A stretch of 64,000 nucleotides of DNA from CAVTJL01 sp963735065 (lineage in GTDB: Bacteria > Pseudomonadota > Alphaproteobacteria > Geminicoccales > Geminicoccaceae): the NCBI GenBank assembly GCA_963735065.1, contig CAVTJL010000009.1:1-64000 (forward strand), read 5' to 3'. Position numbers and translations under genes: made by a program. This document shows positions 36,137-45,350 of the stretch, piece by piece (position 1 is the first letter of the stretch; every line of letters starts with the position of its first letter). The notes under the pieces were generated by a model that was not told the DNA's origin, ran no database searches, and was given only the letters and a program-made list of their open reading frames with translations.

Positions 36137-37519
36137 ATGACCATCGCCCCGAACTCGCTCGCCGCGCGCGACGTCGCCTACACCATCCACCCTTACACCA
36201 ACCTGCGCCAGCACGAGGAGCAGGGGCCGATGGTGATCACGGGCGGCGAGGGCGTTTGGGTCACCGATGACGACGGCAAGCGCTATATCGAAGGGCTGGC
36301 GGGCTTGTGGTGCACCTCGCTGGGCTTCAGCGAGAGGCGGCTGGCCGAGGCGGCGCGGCGCCAGCTCGAGAAGCTGCCCTACATGCACGTCTTCGCGCAT
36401 CGCTCCACCGAGCCGGTGATCGAGCTTGCCGAGCGGCTGATGGCGCTGGCACCGGCGCCGCTGGCCAAGGCCTTCTTCGTCAACTCCGGGTCCGAGGCGA
36501 TCGACACCGCGATCAAGCTCACCTGGTACTACAACAACGCCCGCGGCAAGCCCGAGAAGAAGCGGATCATCGGCCGCAGGCGCGCCTATCACGGCATCAC
36601 GCTGGCGGCGGGCCACCTGACGGGCCTGCCCTATGCGCGGGCCGGCTTTGATCTTCCGATGTCCGATCGCTTCTTCCACGTCACCACGCCCTCGCTCTAC
36701 CGGGACGGGCTGCCGGGCGAGACCGAGGACCAGTTCTCGACGAGGCTTGCTGCCGAGGTCGAGACGCTGATCCAGGCGCTTGGCCCCGAGACGGTGGCGG
36801 CGTTCGTGGCCGAGCCGGTGATGGGTGCGGGCGGTGTGATCGTCCCGCCCAAGGGCTATTTCGAGAAGATCCAAAAGGTCCTCAAGAAGCACGACGTGCT
36901 GATGGTGGCGGACGAGGTCATCAACGGCTTTTGCCGCACGGGCAACATGTGGGGCTCGGAGACCTGCGGCATCAGCCCCGACCTCATGACCTGCGCCAAG
37001 CAGCTCTCCTCGGCCTATCTGCCGATCGCGGGCCTGCTGATGAGCCAGGCCTTCTACGACGTGATCGCCGACGAGAGCGCCAAGCGCGCCACGCTCGGCA
37101 TGGGCTACACCTATGGCGGCCATCCGGTGGCGGCGGCCGTGGCGGTCGAGACGCTCAAGATCTACGAGAGCGACGACATTCTGGGCCATGTGCGCAAGGT
37201 GAGCCCGCGCTTCATGGCGCGGCTCAAGGAGCTCAACAGCCATCCCCTGGTGGGCGAGGCGCGCGGCGTGGGCCTCATCGGCGGCGTCGAGATCGTCAAG
37301 AACAAGGCCACCAAGGAGCAGTATCCGGCCTCGGAGAAGGTGGCGGCCCAGGTGGCCCAGCGCTGCGTCGAGCACGGGCTGATCCTGCGCCCGCTGCCCG
37401 GCGAGGTGATCGGCATCTGCCCGCCCCTGATCATCACCGAGGCCGAGATCGACCAGCTCTTCGACCGGCTCAAGGCCGCGCTGGACGATGTGAGCGGCGT
37501 GGTCGCCAAGGCGGCCTAG
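36137..37519 (+). CDS. Class III aminotransferase (omega-aminotransferase, aspartate aminotransferase family)
   Basis: The 460-residue PLP enzyme starts MTIAPNSLAARDVAYTIHPY. Fold-type I class III signatures are FVNSGSEAIDTAIKLTWYYN (cofactor phosphate site), RRRAYHGITLAAGHLTGLP, LMVADEVINGFCRTGNMWG (Asp contacting the pyridine nitrogen) and DLMTCAKQLSSAYLPIAGLL, whose Lys forms the Schiff base. This subgroup uses pyruvate or similar acceptors with amines, putrescine or beta-alanine as donors. The opposite-strand gene overlaps its end by 4 nt, and no catabolic partner is adjacent, so the donor cannot be named. Confidence 0.9.
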   Translation: MTIAPNSLAARDVAYTIHPYTNLRQHEEQGPMVITGGEGVWVTDDDGKRYIEGLAGLWCTSLGFSERRLAEAARRQLEKLPYMHVFAHRSTEPVIELAERLMALAPAPLAKAFFVNSGSEAIDTAIKLTWYYNNARGKPEKKRIIGRRRAYHGITLAAGHLTGLPYARAGFDLPMSDRFFHVTTPSLYRDGLPGETEDQFSTRLAAEVETLIQALGPETVAAFVAEPVMGAGGVIVPPKGYFEKIQKVLKKHDVLMVADEVINGFCRTGNMWGSETCGISPDLMTCAKQLSSAYLPIAGLLMSQAFYDVIADESAKRATLGMGYTYGGHPVAAAVAVETLKIYESDDILGHVRKVSPRFMARLKELNSHPLVGEARGVGLIGGVEIVKNKATKEQYPASEKVAAQVAQRCVEHGLILRPLPGEVIGICPPLIITEAEIDQLFDRLKAALDDVSGVVAKAA

Positions 37520-38277
37520 GGCTCGAGCGGGCCGACCCAGCGGAAGGCCCGCCTCAGCTCCGCTTCCGCGTTCTCCCGGTACCAGCGCCCGTGGGCGATG
37601 ACGATCCGCTCCGGGCGCCAGCCGATCATGCGGCGCACCGCGGCGCGCAGCTCCCCGCCCCTGCCGAGGAAGGTCATCCTCAGGTCGAGCGGCATCTTGC
37701 CGTCGGGATGAAGGGCGCCCGTGGCGCCGCAGAGGAAGCGAAAGACCGGGCTCTTGATCCGATCCGCCTCGAAGCTCTCGATGAGGTCGGTGAGGATGAG
37801 GGTGCTCGAGGCGGTGTGAAAGAAGACGGCCTCGGTCATGAACCAGCCGGGCACCAGGAGCTGCTCGATCTGGCCCCGCCAGGCGAGCGGCGGCTCCTCG
37901 CCCAGGCGGCCGTCGATGCGGACGCCATGGCGCAGGGCCCGGCTCTGGTCATCGGGGCAGGCCCAGCCCAACGCCCCCGGATAGCGGTGCTGCCAGGCCG
38001 GCAGCCACCAATAGTGGATGCGGTTGGGCGCCACGAGATGCCGCACCGGGCCCAGCGCATCGATCGCCCTGGCGAGATCGGCGCCGAGCTCGACCGGCGA
38101 GTGGACCCACAGACCACCGTCGGCAAGGCGGACGATCGTCATGCGCGTCGTGAAGGGCAGCCGCAGGCCGAGCCAGCGAAAGCCGATCACAGGTCCCTCG
38201 ACGATCCAGATCTCCGGTCCGATCGACTGGAGCACGCCCTGCGGCTCGTAGGGCTCGAGCTCCTTCTCGACAGGCAT
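37516..38277 (-). CDS. DUF4336 domain-containing protein
   Basis: The 253-residue protein has the DUF4336 hallmarks: an opening IGPEIWIVEGPVIGFRWLGL, LPFTTRMTIVRLADGGLWVH, and HLVAPNRIHYWWLPAWQHRY, which resemble the strands and metal-loop region of a metallo-beta-lactamase fold with a reduced His set. A later RIVIAHGRWY fits the same core. Function is unknown. It converges with the aminotransferase, sharing 4 nt, which may simply reflect gene crowding. Confidence 0.78.
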   Translation of the reverse strand: MPVEKELEPYEPQGVLQSIGPEIWIVEGPVIGFRWLGLRLPFTTRMTIVRLADGGLWVHSPVELGADLARAIDALGPVRHLVAPNRIHYWWLPAWQHRYPGALGWACPDDQSRALRHGVRIDGRLGEEPPLAWRGQIEQLLVPGWFMTEAVFFHTASSTLILTDLIESFEADRIKSPVFRFLCGATGALHPDGKMPLDLRMTFLGRGGELRAAVRRMIGWRPERIVIAHGRWYRENAEAELRRAFRWVGPLEP

Positions 38278-38373
38278 GGCTCAACCCTCCCGAACTCAGA
38301 TGGACTACGCCCGAGCGGCCAGCTGGATCATAGGGCGGGCCGGCCCGTCACCCAGAGGGCGCCGGCTATCGCC

Positions 38374-39870
38374 TCATTGTGAGCAGAGCTCCGGGATCGG
38401 GCGGCCGTCGACATCATCGAGGCGGGCGCCCAGCAGGTGTGCCGCCGTCGGGCCGAGGTCGGTGATGGAAGCCTCGAAACCCGGCCGGCCCGCCGCGAAG
38501 GGGCCGCTGGCGAGGCAAAAGCCGTTCGCGAGGTGGTTGCCGGTACGGAAGTTGCGCCGGCGGGCAGATAGAGGGCCGAGCAGCGGCGAGCTGGCGGCGG
38601 CGATGGGGGCCTCGCGGTTCCAGACCACCAGGAGGTCGGGCAGAAGCTCCCGGCTGTCTCCATCATAGAGCCGGTCCGTGCGCAGCACCTCCTGCACCAC
38701 CGGGCCGCCCGTGCCCGGGTTGACGAGCTGCAGCAGCTCTCGGGTCAGCTCGCCCAGAACGCGCTCGGCTTCCTCGCCCGGCTCCACGAGGCCGGACGGC
38801 TCGCGCCCCTTGATGTTGAGGCGGACCGCGCCGCTGATCTCGTTGTGCTCGAGCTGGAAGGCACGGCGATGCGCGTGGACCAGCGCCAGCCTGGGCGGAC
38901 GCCGCGTCAACGGCCGGCGGACGCGGCGCTCGAGCGTGTAGATCGCCCGGTCGCGGACCGCGCTCCACGAGCGCCCGGGCCACAAGCGATCCTCGAGCGA
39001 CCTCAGGACATCGTCCAGGATGTGCTCGCCGGTATAGTTCGGCCCCATGTCGAGATCGCTGAAGACGAGCAGGCTCGTCTCCGGGGACAGCCGGGCGCGC
39101 AGCCTGCCGATCGCCCGATCGAGCGCCTGATAGACGCGCAGGAGCGGATCGGCGAGCCGCCCGGCCAGCGCCGCCGAATAGGCCGGGTGTGCGGGATCGA
39201 CCAGATGCCAGCACTGGTGGCCCGCGCAATGCGCCTCCTTGAAGACGAGCAGGAAGAGGTCCCACGCCTCCTGCTCCAGCAGCTCCATGGCCAGCCTTGT
39301 CTTCTGCTCGATGCTCTCGAGCAGGTGATCGAGGAAGGCCTCGAGCCTGTCCTCCGCGAGGCTGTCGAGGCGGCAGAGCCAGTCCTCCGTGCCCGGGCGG
39401 TCGGTCCGGTCGTCGCCGTAGCGCTCGATGACGCGCGGTGCCAGGTCGGCCGGGACGCTGCGCGTGACGCCGTCCCGGCCATGAACCCGCCAGTCGGTCA
39501 GGTGCAGCCCGTTGATCTGCGGGCTCAGCGGCGCCTTGGGCACGTCGAGGACGGCCGTGCGCAGCCCTTGCCGCCCGAGCGCGTTCCAGAAGGGCTCGCG
39601 CCTCAGATGCTCGTCCTGAACGAAGGGGTACTCGTAGGACCCCGGCCGGATGGAGCGGAAATAGAACCGGCCGTGCGCCCCCGGTGCCGTGCAGGTGGAG
39701 AACGAGGCCCAGGTGGCATCGTCGCCGAGCCCCGGCGGGCTCGTCAGCAGGCCCCAGGCACTCTGCCGGCGCAGCTCCTCGAGATGAGGCAGATGGCCCG
39801 AGGCCATCCAGCGTCGAACGAGGGTGACACTCGCCGAATCGAGACCGAGGAGAACCACTCTCGCTGGCAT
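38374..39870 (-). CDS. Alkaline phosphatase superfamily protein (type I phosphodiesterase / nucleotide pyrophosphatase type)
   Basis: The 498-residue product begins VVLLGLDSASVTLVRRWMAS, the metal-binding strand of the alkaline phosphatase superfamily with its Asp. A nucleophile region follows near GDDATWASFSTCTAPGAHG (Thr or Ser). LLVFSDLDMGPNYTGEHI corresponds to the second metal-site Asp, and TGNHLANGFCLASGPF with DLGPTAAHLLG to the third His and C-terminal helix seen in related phosphodiesterases. It has no signal peptide. Substrates in this group include nucleotides, phospholipids and 2,3-bisphosphoglycerate-independent mutase-like substrates; none can be chosen here. Confidence 0.75.
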   Translation of the reverse strand: MPARVVLLGLDSASVTLVRRWMASGHLPHLEELRRQSAWGLLTSPPGLGDDATWASFSTCTAPGAHGRFYFRSIRPGSYEYPFVQDEHLRREPFWNALGRQGLRTAVLDVPKAPLSPQINGLHLTDWRVHGRDGVTRSVPADLAPRVIERYGDDRTDRPGTEDWLCRLDSLAEDRLEAFLDHLLESIEQKTRLAMELLEQEAWDLFLLVFKEAHCAGHQCWHLVDPAHPAYSAALAGRLADPLLRVYQALDRAIGRLRARLSPETSLLVFSDLDMGPNYTGEHILDDVLRSLEDRLWPGRSWSAVRDRAIYTLERRVRRPLTRRPPRLALVHAHRRAFQLEHNEISGAVRLNIKGREPSGLVEPGEEAERVLGELTRELLQLVNPGTGGPVVQEVLRTDRLYDGDSRELLPDLLVVWNREAPIAAASSPLLGPLSARRRNFRTGNHLANGFCLASGPFAAGRPGFEASITDLGPTAAHLLGARLDDVDGRPIPELCSQ

Positions 39871-40139
39871 CGCTGTCTACGTCAGGGTCAAGGTGGCAGT
39901 GTCGGGACGCCGCTGCGGCTATTCATCGAGGCGACGCTGCCGCGCGGGGCATCGATGGTCAACCCTGCCCCCTCCCGGCGGCAGCCGCGGGGCGCGTAGC
40001 GGTGGACGGTGCAGGCGCGCCACTTCTAGGGTGACAGCGCCTGTCACGTGCCCGACAGGCTTCCGCCCGTCTCGCCCGCTCAAGCGTGTCCGGCGTCCAA
40101 TGCCGGTCCGGTCCAAGATCTCAGGGAGGCCGCGTCGTC

Positions 40140-40346
40140 GTGCAATACAGCCCCTGGTTCGAGCCGCTCTGGCGCCGCGTCCTCGTGATCGCCTTCTGCT
40201 GCCTTTGGGTGCTCTTCGAGCTCTGGTACCAGCCGCACGGCATGTGGCTGTGGGTGGCGCTGGGCCTCCTCGCCTATGGCGGCTTCGAGTTCTTTCTCTC
40301 CGGCCGCTACGGCAAGGGCGGCCCGCCGGAGGCCGGCAAGAGCTGA
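40140..40346 (+). CDS. Small integral membrane protein
   Basis: A GTG at 40140 with GGGAGG 12 nt upstream begins a 68-residue protein, MQYSPWFEPLWRRVLVIAFC. Two hydrophobic stretches (RVLVIAFCCLWVLFELWY and GMWLWVALGLLAYGGFEFFL) would cross the membrane as a hairpin, ending in a short basic tail. Homologues of this size are widespread and unstudied. It is convergent with the lipoprotein gene to its right. Confidence 0.6.
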   Translation: MQYSPWFEPLWRRVLVIAFCCLWVLFELWYQPHGMWLWVALGLLAYGGFEFFLSGRYGKGGPPEAGKS

Positions 40347-40369
40347 CCGACCGGGCGGGCCGCAGGTCC

Positions 40370-40951
40370 TCAGCGGCTGCAGGAGAGAACGGGCGGATCC
40401 TCGACGCCCACGGGTCGCATCACCAGCTCGTGCGGGCCGAGGCGCAGCACGTTCGTCTTTCCGGGCGCCATGGTGGCGCTCGAGCTGTTGGCGATCGACG
40501 AGACGAGACCCGCCATGGCGCCCATGAGGGCGTTGCCGTCCGCCGACGTCACCTCGGTGTGCAGGCCGGACGTCGCGATGTCGCCGCCCTCGACCTGCCA
40601 GCTGCCGGTCGTCGTGGAGATCATGTCGCCCGTGCCGAGCATGCCGCTCGCCTCCTCAGGCATCGCGGCGTGGCCGGTCGAGACCAGCGTGCCGTCGGCC
40701 TTGAACGCGATCTCCTGCTTGGTCTCCGGAACCCCGGGCACCGGATTGAGCTCGTGACACTGCCAGGTGCCCACCAGGAGCGCCTTGTCGACGCTGCTCA
40801 CCGTGTCGGCGACATTCACCGGCGGGCGCTTCGGCACGTCGCTGCCGCCGGTGGCGCAGGCGGCGAGCAGCAGGCATGGCAGGGCAAGAACGAGGCGACG
40901 ATTCCCCACGACAGGTTTCCTTACTTTTTGGACATGTGCGGGGGAAGCCAT
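40370..40951 (-). CDS. Putative lipoprotein, paralogue of the next one
   Basis: The ATG at 40951 gives about 193 residues. A signal peptide ends in a lipobox (LPCLLLAACATGG). The mature part has DKALLVGTWQCHELNPVPGV near its start and ends VEDPPVLSCSR. The repeated motif LLVGTW-x-C and a final Cys suggest a disulfide-stabilised beta barrel domain. The neighbouring lipoprotein (41032-41538) shows the same LLVGTWACKDLDP layout, so they are probably a tandem duplication. The function is unknown; the module GTWxC recalls small lipocalin-like folds but this is only a pattern. Confidence 0.7.
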   Translation of the reverse strand: MASPAHVQKVRKPVVGNRRLVLALPCLLLAACATGGSDVPKRPPVNVADTVSSVDKALLVGTWQCHELNPVPGVPETKQEIAFKADGTLVSTGHAAMPEEASGMLGTGDMISTTTGSWQVEGGDIATSGLHTEVTSADGNALMGAMAGLVSSIANSSSATMAPGKTNVLRLGPHELVMRPVGVEDPPVLSCSR

Positions 40952-41031
40952 GAGCGAGCGGATGCCGGAGCGCAAGCGGGTATGCCTCTGTCGAGGCGCA
41001 CTCCCCTACCCGCGATGCGATCTGCCGAGGA

Positions 41032-41538
41032 TCAGGCGGGATCGCCGGCCGGCAGGCGGCGACAGCCCACCACCGGCGACCAGTCGTGATTGACGTTGCG
41101 GAAGACGAGCCGTTGGTGGTCGAGATCGAGGACATTCAGCGTGCGCGGGGCCACCTGCAAGGGCGGCTCGCCCCCGGCCAGCTGGGCGAGCCGGCTGCCC
41201 AGCCCTTCATCGCTGCCTTCAACGGGATGCAGGTCGGTCGTCTGGACGTAGCCACCGATGATCTGCCATTCGCCGTCGATCTTGTCTCGAGCCTTGCTCG
41301 CTTCCAACGAGCCCTTGGGCAGGAGCCCTCGAATCAGCCCGTGATCGGCCTTCAGCTCGACCAGCCGCTCCTGGCTCGACGGTGGATCGAGGTCCTTGCA
41401 GGCCCAGGTCCCGACGAGCAGGGCCGGGTCGATCTCGCCCACATGGTCGGGATAGACGCCCACCGTGGAGGGTGGCGCGGCGCAGCCGGCCACGAGCAGG
41501 CCCAGCGCCAGGACGCCGAGGCCGCGCCGCCGCATCAT
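41032..41538 (-). CDS. Putative lipoprotein, paralogue of the preceding one
   Basis: The ATG at 41538 overlaps the stop of the RidA gene (ATGA), so they are translationally coupled. The 168-residue product has a signal peptide with lipobox LALGLLVAGCAAPP, then EIDPALLVGTWACKDLDPPS, and VVGCRRLPAGDPA at the end. The GTWxC start, internal GEWQIIGGYVQTTDLHPVEG and terminal Cys match the other lipoprotein (GSWQVEGGDIATSGLHTEV). Function unknown. Confidence 0.7.
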   Translation of the reverse strand: MMRRRGLGVLALGLLVAGCAAPPSTVGVYPDHVGEIDPALLVGTWACKDLDPPSSQERLVELKADHGLIRGLLPKGSLEASKARDKIDGEWQIIGGYVQTTDLHPVEGSDEGLGSRLAQLAGGEPPLQVAPRTLNVLDLDHQRLVFRNVNHDWSPVVGCRRLPAGDPA

Positions 41539-41993
41539 CCCACCTCGACGATGCACTCGATCTCGACGGTGATGTTGGAGGGCAGGCTACCCATGCCGAC
41601 GGCCGATCGCGCATGCCGGCCCTTGTCGCCGAACACCTCGACGAAGAGATCGGAGCAGCCGTTGATGACCTTGGGCTGGTCCTCGAAGTCGGGCACCGCG
41701 TTGACCATGCCCAGGACCTTGACGACGCGCACGACCCGATCGAGGTCGCCCAGCTCGTCCTTCATGACGGCGATGAGGTTGAGGCCCACGAGGCGCGCGT
41801 GCTTGTAGGCCTCCTCGACGCCGACGTCGCGGCCGACCTTGCCGCGGCCCGTGCCACCGTCGCCATAGGAAGGCCCCTTGCCGGAAAGGAACAGCAGATT
41901 GCCGGTGCGGACGGCGTTCACGTAGTTCGCGACCGGGCTCGAGACCGGCGGCAGCTCGATGCCCAGGTCCTCGAGATGCTTCTCGATCTGCAT
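41535..41993 (-). CDS. RidA family protein
   Basis: The ATG at 41993 is preceded by GGGAGAGAAG and begins MQIEKHLEDLGIELPPVSSP, the usual start of this long-RidA subgroup (152 residues). Family features are NYVNAVRTGNLLFLSGKGPS, LVGLNLIAVMKDELGDLDRV and VGMGSLPSNITVEIECIVEV. The canonical reactive-enamine Arg near residue 105 of RidA is replaced by a less clear position (ARSAVGM), so deaminase activity is uncertain. Members hydrolyse reactive imines or have unknown roles. Two more ATGs lie 7-8 codons upstream in frame. Confidence 0.83.
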   Translation of the reverse strand: MQIEKHLEDLGIELPPVSSPVANYVNAVRTGNLLFLSGKGPSYGDGGTGRGKVGRDVGVEEAYKHARLVGLNLIAVMKDELGDLDRVVRVVKVLGMVNAVPDFEDQPKVINGCSDLFVEVFGDKGRHARSAVGMGSLPSNITVEIECIVEVG

Positions 41994-42327
41994 GGCGCGC
42001 TTCTCTCCCATCATCGCCGCCGACGCGGCCTGCCCGAGAGCCGGCTATCCCACGCGCCGCCCAGGCGATCAAGATAGTGCGGCCGTCATGATCCGGCAGG
42101 GTCGACCGGCTCCCGGGCGGCTGCCGGCGCCGGCCGGCGGTCACCTGCTCGTCGCGTGGGAAGCCGTCCTGCGGAGGCGTGGACGGGTGCTGCCGCCGGG
42201 CGCGCGCCCGCGGGTGGCCGAGAGCGAGACATCCCTGGTAGGGCTCATCCTGATACGACCTTGCCGCTCCCGCTGATCCCCATCCGCGTCCCGGGAAGGC
42301 AGGGCGCTCCCGAAGCCGGAGGCGACG
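41994..42327. other. Intergenic region between divergent ridA and AEC transporter genes
   Basis: No gene is seen. It contains the start regions of two divergent genes. Weak open frames run across it on both strands but lack coding character. No operator or clear promoter pair was recognised. Confidence 0.4.
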
Positions 42328-43251
42328 ATGGACATCCTCGGCCTGGTGCTGCCGGTCTTCGCCGTGATCGTGACCGGCTGGGTCGCGGCCGCGGCGGGCT
42401 ACGTGCCGAAGACGCTGGCCGAGCCGCTGGTGCGCTTCGCCTACCATGTGGCGATGCCGGCCCTCGTGTTCCTGACGATCGCCCAGCAGCCGCTGCATGC
42501 GCTGCTCGACTGGCGCTTCCTCGCGGCGTTCGGGGGCGGCTCGATCCTGAGCTTCCTTGCGGTGCTCGTCGGGGCCAGCGTCTGGCGACGGCGGGGAACA
42601 GGCTCCAGCGCCGTCATCGGCGCTGCCGCCTCGATGACCAACACGGGCTTCGTGGCGCTGCCGATCCTCCATGCGCTCTATGGCCAGCAGGGCGTGCTGC
42701 CGGCCGCGATCGCGACGATGTTCATCGCCGTCGTGCTCCTGCCCATCCTGATCGTCCTGCTCGAGATGGACAGGCCGGGCAGCGGCGAGCGGCGCCAACT
42801 GCCGGCGCTGGCGAAGGAGATCATGCTCAACCCGCCCATGATCTCGACCCTGCTCGGGCTTCTCTGGTCCGCGGCGCGGCTCCCGCTGCCCGGACCCGTC
42901 GCCACCTATGTCGGCATCATGGGCGATGCGCTCACACCCTGCGCCCTCTTCGCGATCGGCCTCGGTCTCAGCCTCGGCGCGCTTCGCGAGGGGCTCCGGC
43001 TGTCGCTCCTGCTGTCGGCCCTCAAGCTGCTGGCCACGCCGGCCCTCGTCTACGGCCTCTGCCTCGCCCTCGGGCTCGACGCCTTCCTGACACGAGCGGC
43101 CGTGGTGTGCGCCGCCGTGCCGACCGCCAAGACCGCCTACGTGCTCGCATCGGAATTCAAGGTCGAGGCGGCGGCGGTCGCCTCGACGGTCTCGATCACG
43201 ACGCTGATATCGGTGGTCACGCTGCTTGGCTGGCTCTACGCGCTGAGCTAG
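42328..43251 (+). CDS. AEC (auxin efflux carrier) family transporter
   Basis: The 307-residue membrane protein has about ten helices arranged as in the AEC/BASS-like family: MDILGLVLPVFAVIVTGWVA, FAYHVAMPALVFLTIAQQP, AAASMTNTGFVALPILHALY and, in the second half, LTPCALFAIGLGLSLGALRE and VVCAAVPTAKTAYVLASEFK. Bacterial members export or import dicarboxylates such as malate or malonate. Nothing adjacent indicates the substrate. The ATG at 42328 follows GGAGGCGACG, a good ribosome binding site. Confidence 0.87.
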   Translation: MDILGLVLPVFAVIVTGWVAAAAGYVPKTLAEPLVRFAYHVAMPALVFLTIAQQPLHALLDWRFLAAFGGGSILSFLAVLVGASVWRRRGTGSSAVIGAAASMTNTGFVALPILHALYGQQGVLPAAIATMFIAVVLLPILIVLLEMDRPGSGERRQLPALAKEIMLNPPMISTLLGLLWSAARLPLPGPVATYVGIMGDALTPCALFAIGLGLSLGALREGLRLSLLLSALKLLATPALVYGLCLALGLDAFLTRAAVVCAAVPTAKTAYVLASEFKVEAAAVASTVSITTLISVVTLLGWLYALS

Positions 43252-43373
43252 GCGCTCGGGATGGGCCGGCATGCCCGCCTGGGCGGGCCGATGAAGGAGC
43301 CGCGGAATCGGGTGACGAGACTGATGGAGACATCGCGCAGCCCAGGCAGCGAGCACCTTTGGGCGGCTGGCCG

Positions 43374-44216
43374 ATGAGGACCGGCCTGCTCGCGGTGGAG
43401 CCGCTGCTCCGGCTCGGCTGCTTTGCCGGCGTGCTGGCGCTGATGGCGCTGTGGGAGATCCTGGCGCCGCGCCGCCGACAGGCGGTCGGGCGGCTGCGGC
43501 GCTGGCCCGGCAATATCGGCGTCGTGGTGGTCGACACCCTGATCGTCCGCCTGCTCTTCCCGACCGCGGCCGTGGGCGTGGCGCTGCTGGGCGAGGCGCG
43601 CGGCTGGGGGCTCTTGAACAATCTCGCTCTGCCGGGCTGGCTCGCGGCTCTCGCCTCGATCCTCGTCCTCGATCTTGCGATCTATCTCCAGCACGTGCTG
43701 TTCCATGCCGTGCCGGCCTTGTGGCGGCTGCACCGCATGCACCATGCCGACCTCGAGATCGACGTCACGACGGGCATCCGCTTTCACCCCATCGAGATCG
43801 TGCTCTCGATGCTGATCAAGATCGGCGTGGTGGCGGCGCTGGGGGCGCCGGCCGTGGGCGTGCTGCTGTTCGAGGTGATCCTCAACGCCACCTCGATGTT
43901 CAACCACGGCAACGTGCTGCTGCCGGGGCCGGTCGACCGGATGGTCCGCCGGGTCCTGGTGACGCCCGACATGCATCGCGTGCACCACTCCATCGTGCCG
44001 GCCGAGACCAACAGCAATTTCGGCTTCAACCTCTCCTTGTGGGACAGGCTTTTCGGCACCTACCGGCCGCAGCCGGCGGCGGGCCATCTGGGCATGACGA
44101 TCGGCATCGAGAGCTTTCGGGACCCCGGCGAGCTGCGTCTCGACAAGATGCTGCTGCAGCCGCTGCGCGGCGATGTCGGGCCCTACCCGATGGGGCGGCG
44201 GGAGGGGCGGCCGTGA
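43374..44216 (+). CDS. Sterol desaturase / fatty acid hydroxylase family protein
   Basis: The ATG at 43374 gives 280 residues with four hydrophobic segments and the di-iron histidine clusters of the family: LQHVLFHAVPALWRLHRMHH (HxxxH and HxxHH), then RFHPIEI, MFNHGN and MHRVHHS at about residue 200. Such enzymes hydroxylate or desaturate lipids such as carotenoids, sterols or sphingoid chains using oxygen. An electron donor gene is not adjacent. The next transporter gene begins about 40 nt downstream on the same strand. Confidence 0.86.
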   Translation: MRTGLLAVEPLLRLGCFAGVLALMALWEILAPRRRQAVGRLRRWPGNIGVVVVDTLIVRLLFPTAAVGVALLGEARGWGLLNNLALPGWLAALASILVLDLAIYLQHVLFHAVPALWRLHRMHHADLEIDVTTGIRFHPIEIVLSMLIKIGVVAALGAPAVGVLLFEVILNATSMFNHGNVLLPGPVDRMVRRVLVTPDMHRVHHSIVPAETNSNFGFNLSLWDRLFGTYRPQPAAGHLGMTIGIESFRDPGELRLDKMLLQPLRGDVGPYPMGRREGRP

Positions 44217-44253
44217 AGCCCCGGCAGCGCCGGCGCAGCAGCGTTCGCGGGCG

Positions 44254-45323
44254 ATGCTGAAGGCCCTCTCGCATCGCTGGCCGGGCGTGCCGATGGCGCT
44301 CGCCTCCGCGGCCCTCTTCGGGGCGAGCACGCCGTTCGCGAAGCTCCTGCTGGGGCAGATCGACCCGTGGGTCCTGGCAGGCCTGCTCTATCTCGGCGCC
44401 GGCGTGGGCCTTCTGGCGCTGCGGCTCGCCAGCTCCGCCTCCGGCCTCGCCGCCGCCGAGGCGCCCCTCCGGCGTGGGGATCTGCCCTGGCTCGCCGGCG
44501 CGGTTTTTATGGGCGGTATCCTGGGGCCGTTGCTCTTGATGCTGGGCCTCACCTGGACCGACGCCGCATCGGCCTCGCTGCTGCTCAACCTCGAGAGCCT
44601 CGCCACGATGGGCCTCGCGTGGGTCGTGTTCCGCGAGAACGTCGACCGCAGGCTTCTCGTCGGCGCCGCGGCCATCCTGTGTGGTGCTATGCTGCTCTCC
44701 TGGCAGGGCGGCGGCGTGGCGCCGGGCGTGGGCACCCTTCTCATCGCCGGGGCCTGTCTCGCCTGGGGCATCGACAACAACCTGACCCGCAGGCTCTCCT
44801 CGGCCGATCCGCTGCAGATCGCGATGATCAAGGGGCTGGTCGCGGGCAGCGTCAACCTCGCGCTGGGCCTTTGGCTCCATGGGCAGCTGCCGCGCTGGGC
44901 CCGATCGCCGGCGCCGCCGTCGTGGGGTTCCTGGGCTACGGGCTGAGCCTCGCTCTCTATGTGGCAGCGCTCCGCCATCTCGGCGCTGCCCGCACCGGGG
45001 CCTATTTCGGCCTTGCTCCCTTCATCGGCGCCGTCCTGGCCCTCCTGCTGCTGGCCGAGCCGCTGTCGGGCCGGCTTCTCGCCGCGGGCGGGCTGATGGC
45101 GCTGGGCCTGTGGCTCCATCTGGCCGAGCGCCACGAGCACGAGCATCTGCACGAGCCGATGGAGCACGAGCACCGGCACGCGCACGACGACCCGCATCAT
45201 CATCATGCCCACGGGCCAGACGACCCACCGGACGAGCCGCACAGCCATCCGCACAAGCACGAGCGGCTGGTGCATCGCCATCCGCACTATCCGGACCTGC
45301 ACCACCGCCACGGTCACGGGTGA
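44254..45323 (+). pseudogene. DMT (EamA) family transporter with histidine-rich tail, frameshifted
   Basis: The N-terminal half from ATG 44254 has EamA helices (LASAALFGASTPFAKLLLG, GLTWTDAASASLLLNLESLA, ACLAWGIDNNLTRRLSS) up to about 44890. The second half continues in another frame (GPIAGAAVVGFLGYGLSLAL, GAYFGLAPFIGAVLALLLLA). One missing base, probably a G near 44890-44906, restores an ORF of about 356 residues. After the tenth helix follows a 65-residue tail of almost only His, Asp, Glu and Pro (DPHHHHAHGPDDPP, HPHYPDLHHRHGHG). Members export metabolites, but such a tail suggests metal binding. The tail is seen in some proteobacterial homologues. Confidence 0.83.
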
Positions 45324-45350
45324 TCCTGGCGGTCCCCGCTGAGGAACGGA

